Below, piece after piece: positions 1 to 11,340 of a stretch of 64,000 bases of DNA (its first letter is position 1; each line of letters begins with the position of its first letter). The DNA comes from Aspidiotus rigidus (lineage: Eukaryota; Arthropoda; Insecta; Hemiptera; Diaspididae). The notes under the pieces were generated by a model. The model saw only the letters and a list, made by a program, of their open reading frames with translations. It did no database searches and was not told the origin of the DNA. A program made the position numbers and the translations under genes. The stretch spans positions 10,626,501-10,690,500 of the forward strand of contig JAVHKY010000001.1 of NCBI GenBank assembly GCA_035079385.1, given 5' to 3'.

Positions 1-3000
1 TGGGTTCGAACCCCATAAAAAAAGAAGCTGTAGGGGGAAAACGCGGGATTTTCAGTACGTTGTTCAAGACCACATCCTGAACCATTTTCAGTAAAGAAAC
101 GTTTGCTCCAGCAAAATGTTTTTTTGTTTTTCTTATTTGCCTACACTATCCTCTATCGAAAATTATTTCATCTCAACTGGTTGCGAGATCGAACAACCAT
201 AAAGAGACATTAAAAATGATCTTCATTTATTTGGCTCCGCCAGAACATTTTTCTTCTCGTGACAAGGCCAAATGAATCTTTTAGATAATTTTTTGAATTA
301 TATGTCATGACCAATTTTCAAACTTCCACAATTTCCATAACTTGTGTGCCTGGCAAGCATCTTGATATACCTATTTCAAAAGTATGCAGTAGGTACAAGC
401 CAAAATTTCAGCCATTCGTATTATCTCACGCGTTTGTGCGTGTAATGAAAGAAAAGGAGGGGACTCGAGGATACCTTATCTACATCGTCGACAATACAGT
501 GGTGCGTACGATATATGTTGGATGTTTAGATGAAATTTCAGAAACATGCGATAAACGCAGTTAAATGTGGTAGCGTTTTGTGCACTCGTGCAGAATGCTC
601 GATAACGAATGCAGTTTTTCTCTCGCCGCTCTTCGTTAAGGACGACACGGTGGTATACAGCTTGAATAATGAATCTATATATCTCAATTTCTATTTTTAT
701 TTATTTTTTTTTTTTTACGATTGTGACAGCACAAATACAGCATACAGTTCATACCGTGCGGTGAAAATCGCGACATGCACATACCCACTGTCGCTTCGTC
801 TCTTTCGTTCGAAATGAAATGTTTGATTGAACGTTCATACGTAAAATTGTTTTTCCATGCAGTATATTTGCGGTAGGATGCATAAACTACGGGCGGAAAA
901 CATCCTGCGAATATTTCCTGTACATACTACTGTGCAAGCTGATGTTCTCCATTCGGCTTCATATTACTATAGATCTGTCAAATACTTTGGACAAACGTCG
1001 TTTCTTACCGCTTGTTGTTCGAAAATATTATGACAAAGCGAAGAATTAATTATTCTAGATCGTATTCTGGAGCAATCTTTCAAGTTTTGTAAATAAACTT
1101 TCGCATGCGATATTGATCTCTGATAAAGGTTGGACGGAAGAGAGGGCGAGAGAGAGAGAAAAAAAAGAAATACGACAAGTGAAAGAAATTGGATGTAGTA
1201 GGGCGAAAACGGGTGACAAACACACCCGCATATCTAGGCAGACAAATACAGAAAATCGCTTCCTTTCAATTTTCGATGGTTTGCGAAGATACAATTTGTC
1301 CTTCGTAACACGATTTTCGACCTTTTCGCAATCCTTTCTCGCACAAGTCTATATACGTGAAAATTTTCTCGCTACCAGCGTTGTATAATCGAATTGTGGT
1401 ATTCGAGAATTTATTTTTATCGAACGTACTCGCGCAAGAAATGTACCGCACAGACCGAACAATATCGCATCGTTTACTTTTAGAAACTATTCCGCGGCTT
1501 TTTACCCATAAATCGTCGACGAAGCGAATGCGAGAAGTCTCGAACGAGAGACGATTAAATGCATTTTTGACGATCGCGTCGAAGTGCCGCTAGACGAGAT
1601 ATCTGATTTGACATTTTTTTTTTTTTTATTATTTCGGTCAACGTTGAAATACCAGTACAGAGGGCGCATTCAAAAGGCCATAAAATTATTATAACGACGA
1701 CGCGACCGCGATAAATCACATTACGAGAGCGGGTGTCGGTCTGGTTTTTGCGCGAATCGAAAAGCGCCCGTTCGACTAATTTATGAATGCTCATTACAAC
1801 TCCGAAATGTCGTTGCGTGGCGCACTCGCCACCCCTTATTCTTCGTCCCTAAACCCTATAACGCTTCGAAGAATGCTCGCCTATCTGTTGTTTTCGAACA
1901 GGGTATTGTTAGAAGCGTTTCACGGCGACGAAGCATAGTTAGCTCGAGCTATAACTACTCGACATGTCGAGAGCCTCCAAGATAATACAACGTGCGAGTC
2001 TGTTGATGTGGCGTTGCGAGAAGATTTCTCTCGTTATTAAAATTTTTCCTACATTAGCTGGATTTTTTTTTTTTTTCGCCGACAACGGCGAAGAAACTAC
2101 GGCGTGCGATAAAAGTTTCGCGCGAGCTGCGGTAATGCACGATACGGTTTAGAGGTGAGCGCGCCGTATTTCGAAAATCTTCGCGGCAACGTCATTAATA
2201 ACAGAGGGGGCCGATTATTCATCCATTTAAGCGGAAAAACCTAGAAAATCTAGCTAGTCATTGTGAAGAGGCGACTTGACGCATATACGAACTTCTACCG
2301 GATGTCGAACAGATAGCGAGACGCGGGAAAATAAGTTTTAGCTGGATGTAATGTTTATTGAATGGCGGACGGAGAAAGAGAGCCCGCGAAAGAGAGAGAC
2401 GAGAGACAACGGAACACGTTTGCTCATAAAATAACGAAAGCTTAACGGTCGAATTTACGACAAAAATTATGGTAGTTAGGGTAGTTACGGGAATATTATA
2501 GGAAATACGTACAGTTTTTATTATCGTCGCGTATAACGTCGAGTACGCGGATGAGGATATACTCGTAGACGAACGTAAGTACGAGAGTACGGTGAGAGCA
2601 TCGAGCCGAGATCGCATCGTTGTAACAGCTGCTGTTGGATGGTCGAGCATTATTTATCGACGTGCTTCGTAAGTAACGTACGACGAGCACTTATATTGCG
2701 ATATGGCGCTCGAGTACAGCTCGGTACTGAGATGATGGACTTTTGGATAAAGCGAGCCCACGACCCCTCAATAATTAATAATGTCCAGACAACTCTTCAG
2801 CGCATACGAGTCAGTTTGGTTCGCTGCTCGGAAGGAAATGCCGGTTTCATGACTCCTCCTCCTCCGCCCCCCAGGTCCAACGCTAACGTGAAATGTCTTC
2901 CTTTCTTTTGAAACAGTTCTACGCGAACCATCGGAACACCCACGAGAGATTTTCATGAAAGTCTTCGAGATGAATGTATGTAAAGTGAAAGGAGCATACT

Positions 3001-5119
3001 TGCGACATTTCACTACGTCTTTTCGTAATGACTCTCAAAGCTTTTGAGGTCGTGACATTATCTAGAATTAGCGCTCAACCTGCAGAAAGCTTAAAATAAG
3101 CCTAAAGAATCAAAAAAGACTAGCTAAAAAACACGTGGCTGTCGTAGGAGGCTATACGACATCTTATTGATGGCCCTCTCCTTTGTACGCAAGACCGAGG
3201 TACACGATTCGAGTTCGAATTGGAATTGTTTCTTTGAGCTTGGAAGTGACCTCACTTCAGAAAATTCAGTCGACTTTGAAGCTCTTCTTATAACTAAAAG
3301 GATGAACCGTCCGAGCGTCCTTTTCGAGAAAACTCACACCATTTTCATACTTTACCGTCCTACCATCATTTTAAAAATGTTCGCGGAAACTTTGTTATTG
3401 TCAGCGCGAGTGGCAAATTCTTAATGAATTCAATTAATCGTTTAATTAAGTACGATGAAAAGTTTTACTATTTTGCAACTTTTTCCTAACCTTATTTTCA
3501 ACGTTACAGAAAACACGGTTTTCGAGACGATGACAGAAGATAATTACAATTTAATAAAGAAAAATTACACCGCCACTGCGCAGAAGTATATCCTAATTCC
3601 GTATAGGAATAAATGTAGTCGGAAAGAGAAAAAAATTAAGGAAATTTCCAGTTGATCAAATGGCGTTCAAATGTTTTCCAGTCCTATATTACATAGGGAG
3701 GTTAGTAAAAAAATTATCTTTTCAGTACTTGCCAACAAAACATGTAAAAAAGGTAAGAGAGTTCCAACTAAGTCTGGGTAGGGCAAACTGAAGTTGTCAG
3801 AAACATTGTAAACGATGGGGAAGGCTACACGCGTACTGTAAAATCATCAGATATTCTTACTTAGACCAATAACTAACAATCACAAATTCAAATGCCAAGC
3901 GAACTGTAATCAGAAATTTGATTATGTCATCAGTTTTCCAATTTCCTCCGTGCGGCTCGACATCTACGCTGAGTTTGATAAACCGAGTTGTAATAAACGT
4001 CGGTAACTAGCGTAATAATTGAGAATTCCGGGTACAAATAGATGAATGGATTTGGGACGGAATAGGACAGGAAATGAGGCAATTTGAGGTACTGCAACAC
4101 GCAATGCAGCAACACCGCCAAACCCTCTGCGACGTCATCGAGGGAAAACGTCATTTTGAAGATATAGGTCCAATGACAATCATGAGCATATTTTTTGTAC
4201 CAAGTGTGAGTATAAAATACAGAATCATATCTCAAGAGATAAAGGGCACAAAAATCTAACCGTAGAAGACGACAAAATCTCTCCAGTTACAATTTATAAC
4301 AAACCAAATTCAACAGAGACTATGGTTAGGGTATTACACACACGTACTATTAAATGCAAAAACTAAAGAGAAAAACGTCACGAAGTATGCCTAAAAAAGT
4401 ATCGCACGCAGACATCGCCGCTTTTCCTCGAAAATATTCCGAACTTCCCTTCACCTACTTACGTAAAGCTAAGCATTCATATTAATCTAATTCCGTTTTC
4501 AGACGTTAAGCGTTTTACATTGAAATTCCATTTCCCGGTGGTGTCGTACGCGAAGGTGGTAGCGAAAACGACAAACTCGGTCTTAATTTGTAAGTTGTAC
4601 GACACTCGCGAATTTCAAAACGTTTGCCGGAGGCATCAACGACGACGACGTAGTCGCATGAATGACAGGATTTCCGTTTTATATGTCGCCGAAATTAGCG
4701 ATTGCGCGCTTTTCGGCGATGACGAGCGTTATCTCGAATAATTACGTAGCCATAACAAGCATCGATAAGTAGATTTTGTTTTTTGTATTTTAAACAGCCG
4801 GGGAATTTGTTTTATGCACCATTTGCAGCTCGCCGTCGTTCCGGTGAATTTCGGTTCCGAGGGGAGGTGGGGAGTTCGACCTAATTCGAGGGCTCGCAAA
4901 AAATATTTCGAACGTCGAGCTGAACATTGCTAGAACATTTTCGAAGGGAAGAGGTTGAAGAAGGAAATCAACAGGAAACCTGTTCTACGGGGAGGGGGGG
5001 GGGTCATAAAAAATTTTTATACGCACGTGCCACGCGTTGTTCGGTAAAAACTGACCGATCCAAATTTTTTCCAAGTTTCAACATCATATTATGTAAGTCC
5101 GAGAGAGACATGAGACGAC
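1..5119. other. Non-coding stretch, no gene recognised
   Basis: I see no recognisable protein family, RNA gene or well-defined repeat. Short open frames occur on both strands (the longest about 130 codons, minus strand near 2.3-2.6 kb), but their composition is low-information and they lack conserved motifs, so I treat them as chance. Poly(T), poly(A) and G-run tracts are scattered through it, for example near 2.07 kb and 4.99 kb. The part from about 1.0 to 2.8 kb is richer in CG dinucleotides than the AT-rich blocks downstream; the reason is not visible. Confidence 0.5.
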
Positions 5120-5606
5120 GCGAAAATTTTAATAAATTTTTACTTTATATAATAAATTTTCTTTATTTTCTAAATTAATATTTAATTTAAACTTTTATAA
5201 TTAAAATATAATAAAAATTATTAATATAGATCGTTATTTTATAAACTTCGATTTTATATTATTATTAATATTAATTATGAATTCAAAAAGTTATAAATAA
5301 TATTATTTTGAAAAAATAAAGATCTTATTTAAATTGTATATTGAAAACATGATGTTTTTTTTTTTTTTAACTGAAAGATTTATTTTGTACCTAATAAATT
5401 AATTTAATATTATCATTATATTTTTTATTTATTATAATATTATTATTATCAAATAATACATAAACATTTTTCTTTAATTCCCAAAATTGATGTTGAATTT
5501 AAATTTGAAAATAAGGTTCATTAATTTATTTATTTCACTTTTTTTTATTTAAAAAAATTTTTTCATACGGTGATCGCAAATTAATAAATCTTATTTTCAA
5601 ATATTA
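5120..5606. repeat. AT-rich low-complexity block
   Basis: Almost pure A/T with many TTTAAT, AATAAATT and ATTATT runs. It has the same texture as the blocks at 6.5-6.7, 9.6-10.7 and 26.4-29.9 kb. In three of these places the AT block borders or contains an inverted-repeat element, so the blocks may be internal sequence of a decayed AT-rich transposon family. Nothing coding is visible. Confidence 0.6.
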
Positions 5607-6925
5607 TGAGCCGTAGTATGGAAGGGGATCCGACCAGTTCACCGAAAGATTTTTTACCGAGTAAGTCTTTTTGAAGAAATGTACACATTACCGACAGGAA
5701 AGTTCACCTGTCAGTTTTTTTTTTCACTGTCAGGAAAGTTCATCTTCGTTTTTTGAATTCACTGATACCGACGACAAAATTCACCTTTTTCAATCAGCTG
5801 TTTGACTTTTATTTGATACTTTGATATACCAAATTTCATTTATAAAATTATTTAAATAAATAATAAGAAAATATATTTAATTTATTTATTAATATTCATA
5901 AATCAAATTAATAAATTTATATTTTATTATTTATAATTATTATAATTTTTAATCTATTAAATCAATTTATTTATTTAAAATTCTGTTCAAAAATTTTAAT
6001 AAATACAGTAACTCCCGCTTATTGTGATCGCATCGGGACAGAGTGTAATCTATAATAATAAGCGGTCTATGCTAATATCCGAACACACAAAAAAAAAATT
6101 TTTTCATGAAAATGTAAATGTGTACTGTATTTTTGTTTTTTTATAATGGGTAACATTACATCTCTTACGTTTACTCATCTTTGCGAGAGAGAACAGTTAT
6201 CACAAATACGTTCCCAGTAACAATGAATACACTCTGAGCATCGATCCTATAGAGAAACTGCGAGAGGCGAATAGAACAGCAAGTCTAAGTTGGTTTCGTA
6301 CATATTTTATCTCATTTTCACGATTTTTCTTGTCAATCCTAGTCTTTTCAGCGATTTTTTCGTCAAATATTTATAACATTAAGCGGTCTGTTTATTACAT
6401 TATGCGGTCAAATTCATGTACATTATTGTACAAACGTTCCGTCCCAAGCATTTTCTATAATATAAAGCGATTTATGCTATTAAGCGCAATCACATTAAGC
6501 GGGAGTTACTGTAATTCTTATTTCAATAAACGATTATTTAAAAATTATATCATTAATTTAAATTATTATATTTTATTAATTTTTTTTTTCAAAATAAAAT
6601 TTAATTAAAATATAAAAATAAATAATACTTGAAAATATGAAATTTCATTCTATTAAATAAAATATCAAAAATGAAAATTATTAAATTAATTTTCTGTTCT
6701 TATTAAACTTGAATTAAACTGATTAATTAACTTCATGAATGAAAATATAATCGAATTTTGTCGGTGAACTTTTGTCACGGTGACCTTACCATGTGGTGAA
6801 CCACTACTTCTATCAGATGAATTATCTGTAGGTGAACTTTCTGTAGGTGAATCTTGATCGGTGAGTTTTTTTAGGTGAAAAATCTTTCGATGAAACACCC
6901 TAGTCCCGTACGAAAGAGCGTGTTT
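5607..6925. mobile_element. Inverted-repeat AT-rich element with GTTCACC subterminal repeats
   Basis: The left part carries several copies of a short motif around AAGTTCACC and GTTCACCGAAAG. The right part carries the reverse complement many times (GGTGAACTTT, GGTGAATCTT, GGTGAAAAATCTTTCG). The outermost matching pair is near 5637-5660 and 6874-6896, where both arms read roughly GTTCACCGAAAGATTTTT in opposite orientation. The middle is AT-rich and contains the pogo-like MITE at 6006-6511. No transposase is present, so this would be a non-autonomous element. The outer ends and target duplication are not clear; the limits given are approximate. Confidence 0.45.
6006..6511. mobile_element. pogo/Tigger-like MITE with TA target duplication
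   Basis: The left end reads CAGTAACTCCCGCTTATTGT and the right end is its near-perfect inverse (ACATTAAGCGGGAGTTACTG). The element is directly flanked by TA on both sides. A CAG start, a Tigger-like TIR and TA duplication are diagnostic of the Tc1/mariner supergroup, pogo/Tigger branch. Internally there are repeated AAGCGGTC/AAGCGATT words near both ends, typical of transposase-binding subterminal repeats. At 506 bp with no transposase frame it is non-autonomous. It sits inside the larger inverted-repeat AT-rich element, so it is the younger insertion. Confidence 0.85.
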
Positions 6926-7004
6926 TTGAATTTAATTTAAACTTTTATATTTAAAATTTAATCGAATCACGATTTACACGCTTTTCGTGCTGTACAAAAG
7001 GTAC

Positions 7005-7405
7005 GAGAGCGAAAATTACACAAACTCAACAAGAAAAATTTTTTTGAAGAGGTCAAGAACGGGAATTCAGAATATTCGATTCTGAAAGTATTTTTCACGC
7101 CGAATTTAATGCCGTTATTCGTTTTTCGCGATTTCCTCGTTATCTTCTGCAATTTTGATGTTGTGTAGTTGTGGCGGCTCGTAGCAAAGCGCATTGAACA
7201 TTGAAGGGTAGTACTACGAAAAGGTGGGTCGCGCTTCGCAACAAGCCGCGGCAACTAAATGTTATAAGATTGCAGAAGAAACCGAGGGAATCACGAAAAA
7301 CGAATAACGGCATCGAATTCAGCGTGAAAAATACTTTCACCAGAATCGGATATTCTCGCTCTTGACTTAAAAAATTTTACTTTGTTGAGTTGGTTGTAAT
7401 TACAA
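7005..7405. repeat. Foldback element, ~180-bp arms with ~37-bp spacer
   Basis: The segment 7005-7193 is the imperfect reverse complement of 7230-7405. Shared blocks, in order from the outside, are an ACTCAACAA word, GTATTTTTCACG(C), GCCGTTATTCGTTTTTCG, TCTTCTGCAAT and a GCAAAGCGC/GCGAAGCGC pair next to the spacer. Identity looks roughly 80-85 percent by eye. A transcript from either strand would fold into a long hairpin. Short open frames on the minus strand are mirror images of each other and not genes. It could be a foldback transposon, a short-spacer MITE or a hairpin-siRNA source. Confidence 0.75.
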
Positions 7406-9589
7406 ATAAGTACAGTTAAAAAATCAAATATGAACTGCTCACAATGAAATGTAGTTGAGTACACAATAGGCAATACATTATCCTAGGCTAGAGGGAGAAA
7501 ATGATAGCCACAGAACCGTTCGTCGTTGGGTACATTTTGACGGGGAGATAGGATTAGAGGCACTGTCAATTATCAATATCAAAACCAGTTCGACTCATAG
7601 AACAGGTCAACTTTGTTAAGTAAGTCATTGATGATATTTTAAAGTCTACGCCTTTGTCTTGGAAAAATTTCTTTACTATCGCCTTAATGTACTTCACATC
7701 CCATAGGCAGCCAACTTTCCGATAATAATTATTTTCAAAAAAAAAAAAAAAAATTGAAAAGATCAAAAGAATAACAATAACAGAAGGAAGAAAAGAGAAA
7801 AAGAGGAAACAAGAGATAGTCGAGAAATTTCAAATTAAAAGTAATTCACGTTCAAGTCGAGCGCGAAAAAGTTTACCGTCATACATAATTTTACCAACTA
7901 AAAACGTAGTCAGATCACGGGCGGACGGTTACGAAGGAAGGAATACAACAAAGGACAAGTTTGAAAAATTTGCGTTTTACCGACTTATAAGAAGAGATTT
8001 AAAACGAGTTTCCCGAGCACTGCAATTATCAATTACGGAATTAATCTGCAAAACCTCTTCGCAGGCAATGCGACGACGATCTAGTACATCAAAGTTTGAA
8101 TGCAGCATCGTTGTACGATATAATACATAAAGATTTTTCGAGTCTACGAACGTCTGATTAGTCTAGGAAAAAAGAGAGGAAAAGACTCGTTTTCCATTCG
8201 AGCTCTTGCCAGTCGACATTGTACTAAATTTTAATAAAACCGACAAAGTTTTCCCAAGCGGGAGTGAAAAAAAAAAAAAAAATATGAAGAGAAGAAGAAG
8301 ACGTGGTAGATTGAAATATTAATTCCAAATTAGATTCACAAAAAGGTTTTAATAAGGCGAATTAAAGAGAGAGAGACATGACCGACGTTTTTCTATCTCT
8401 TTTAATTAACGAACGAGCTTTCCAGTAAAAAGGCATATGAAAATTTATTAAAACTTTCGTGCATCCTTTTGAAAACATTATCGTGTTCCGCATTTTCGCA
8501 ATTTTTTTTTTTTTTTACAGCAGCAAACGTTGTCCGATGTACACGTAAGTTAATACGTGCATAGGATATTAGAAAATACAGTGCTTGAGAATTGTGTTAA
8601 AACAATTAGGAAACAATAAAGAGATACTCTGGATACAAGAAAAAGGGAGATACACTCCTTAAAGTTCGTGCGATATGGAATGACTACCATCTGAGATTCA
8701 GGTAAGCGGACAAAGGAAGTACCACAACCAGAGAGAGTATCAAAAATTGGAAGAGATAAATGAACATGACTGACGAAAACGGAGGAAAATCAAGAAAATA
8801 TAATAAAATGGAAATTGTTTGTTTCGTCAGTACGGCGCGGTGCCTTCATTTTCTTTCGGCATTTCCGCTAGCTCAGTCATTTATGGCACATATATTCGCC
8901 AGTCTTTCATGCTCATTATATTCTTTCATTCATTCATCTTATACATCGTCATTCTTGCTCTTTCCATCTCGCGTATATACGGGAATTCACATATTTTTCA
9001 TTCTCTAAAATTGTTCTTCAAGCTGACTAAGAACCCCGATGTTGCGGCTGCAATCGAGGACCGCAAAACTGAAATGAAAAGTTCTGCATTTTTTAACGTA
9101 CATATTGCGCTTAAATGCGTATAGTAATATTCGTAGAAGACAGTTCTTATACTTTTACGACATGCTTCTAAGAACATCTGTGCACGAGTGATGTAACTTC
9201 ATATTCATTCACCGAGCTATGGAATTTTCATTAATTCGAAGAATCTCGGTAAACGACACACCGTACAGAGGATATACAGAATTTTCTCTAATCTGAGTGC
9301 CGATGTGATGTAGGTACTACGATTTTCATCATTTTTTGAAAAATCTTGAAGCCTAATTCTGTCGTCATTTTATTTATAGGTTTTTTTTTTTTCGAAGGGG
9401 GAGGGGGGTGTAGACAAGTGAGCACTCACGATTCAAGAGGCACAAGCTGACGTACACAAAAAACGTCTTTTTTTGTCGATTTGAAGTCATGCATATCGTT
9501 GAAAAGAGTTTGACGAGCTCTTTCGACTGGTAATATTTACCAAGTCCAAAAATCATCGTCAAAAGAAACGAGAACTAATTCCCGATAAA
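7406..9589. other. Non-coding stretch, no gene recognised
   Basis: No conserved protein, RNA gene or structured repeat recognised. It contains several poly(A)/poly(T) tracts (near 7740, 8270, 8500 and 9382) and two overlapping short plus-strand frames around 8.76-9.12 kb that I consider chance, since they lack recognisable motifs. Confidence 0.5.
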
Positions 9590-10735
9590 TTTAAAAACTG
9601 ATATTCTTAATAATGAAATTTTTTAATAAATGAACATATTTCACTAATCATAAAAATATTGAATTTATACATCTAATTCTAGGAATTTGATCGTGATCAA
9701 TTGATAAACATAATAAAATTATTCTTTAATTAATTTTGATTTTATAAATTTTTCTTTGATATTAATTATATAATTCAAAATTAAATATTAAATTTATTTA
9801 AAAAGTTCATAATACAATATTATTATATTGAAAAAATGAAGATCCTATTTCAATTTTTTTTGGCAAAGTTTATTTAGTTGAAATTATTAATTTTTTTTAG
9901 AACTATGTATTTATTTTAAACTAATATATCAAGTTTTAATTTATATAAGAATTATTATAAAAAAACTAAAACAGTTGAAATAAGTAAAAAATAATTTTTA
10001 TGTCTCATATATTTCATTTATTATATTTGATCCTTTAAATAAAAATTTTAATTAATTAATAACTTTGAATAATATTTAAAGCTTCTAATCATATTGAACC
10101 AGAATGATATTTATTATCTTTTTTATTCAATGTTACGTTTAATTAATAGAAAATTATTAGGTTTAAATAAGAAATTAATAATTAGAGATATTTAAAAATA
10201 TTTGAAAAATAATTAATTGAATTACTAAATGATTATTTTAAAAAATTTATATACATAAATTAATAAAAATCAAATTTATTAATATTAAATTAATAAAGAA
10301 TGATAATTATAATGATTGAATTATAATAATTAAATTAAAAATTAAAATTAAGTAATAATTGAAAGTTTTTTTTTTCTGTGACAAACACAGATTAATTAAA
10401 TGAAGATTCAAGTACGTTTCTCCTGATGATGATTACTAGGTGCGTCGAAAGGTACGTTATTGTGTAACAATATTAATTAAAAAGGTGGCAACAAAAGCTA
10501 ATTGACTCTCCATTTAATTAAATAATAATGTAGGAATTTTATAAATTAAATTCAAATAAATAAATACGTATATTTAAATTCATTTTAAGAAATTATTTAA
10601 ATTAATTGATTCAATTTTAATTGTTATAAATCTATGATAAATTCCACAAATTTCTGAACATTGTCAGTAAAAAATAGGAAATTTAATAATTAATATAGTA
10701 ATTTTACTAATTTTAGACCAAAATCACCCTCGTCT
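9590..10735. repeat. AT-rich block
   Basis: Long A/T-dominated sequence like that at 5.1 and 27-30 kb, with words such as AATTAATAAA, TTTAAATAAA and a TTTGATCCTTTAAATAAA string that recurs near 27.42 and 29.21 kb. That shared word shows relatedness to the AT-rich repeats there. A short G/C-containing island at 10.38-10.50 kb interrupts it and carries a possible PLE-terminus motif. Confidence 0.6.
10411..10460 (+). other. Hammerhead-like motif, possible PLE terminus
   Basis: This island contains CCTGATGATGATTACTAGG followed by TGCGTCGAAAGGTACG. The order CTGATGA, short stem-loop, GAAA with flanking complementary words (GTACGT before, GGTACGT after) resembles the hammerhead-type ribozyme motifs known in the terminal repeats of Penelope-like elements. 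The stem pairing is weak by eye, so it may be a decayed or chance motif. No PLE coding sequence lies next to it. Confidence 0.3.
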
Positions 10736-10799
10736 CAATACAACCCTGCTAACGAGATTATTATCTTCATTCCTCCCTTCTCTCACTTGAGGGAGGCTT

Positions 10800-11340
10800 A
10801 GATGTAGCCTGGTTTTTCCTATCAAAGGTGGTGGTTTGTTAATATCACCTAACTAGAGACCGTTTTATGGTGTCCGTATAGCTAAAAAATTTACCGATCT
10901 GTTTTGTCAAAAGTGGTCTATTTGTAGTGATCTGTTAATATCACTTGAAGACTACAACACACTTAGTCTGCATGGCCCAGAAATCGACCGATATTTCTCG
11001 TCATAAATGGTCCAATTATGGTGGTCTGTTGACACTGATGAATATTGACTATGAGAAACTATTGTATGTTGTCGACATTCCCTAGAACTCGACTGTTTTT
11101 TTGGTCAAAGATGGTCAAAATACAGTCAATTGCAGAGGAAGTATGAATGACCAATGACTGAGGATAGACCATTTTAAGGTACCTACATCACCTACAAATC
11201 GACTAATTTTTTCAGTCAAAATTTGTCCAAATCGGTATCTAAGTGTGGTCTTAATATGATACGGAATAGCGGAAGTAAATTGACTGAAAAAGTTGGTCTA
11301 TTATTGGCCACTCATCAGCGCGATCGCTCAGTCTATTTGT
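10800..11340. repeat. Degenerate ~100-bp tandem repeat, about six units
   Basis: A word order recurs about every 85-110 bp: AAATCGACYGAT, a T-run, GTCAAAATGGTC, then GTGGTCTGTTAATATCAC. Clear unit starts are near 10805, 10886, 10981, 11085, 11195 and 11276. The two phrases ending in TGTTAATATCAC, about 10.83 and 10.94 kb, are the best conserved. Divergence between units is high, so the array is old. No coding potential or target duplication is seen. Confidence 0.6.

Noticed and set aside
1..17. TGGGTTCGAACCCCA looks like a tRNA T-arm
   Set aside because: The rest of any tRNA would be upstream of the window, and the following bases (TAAAAAAAG) do not look like an acceptor stem. It could be a SINE tail or chance.
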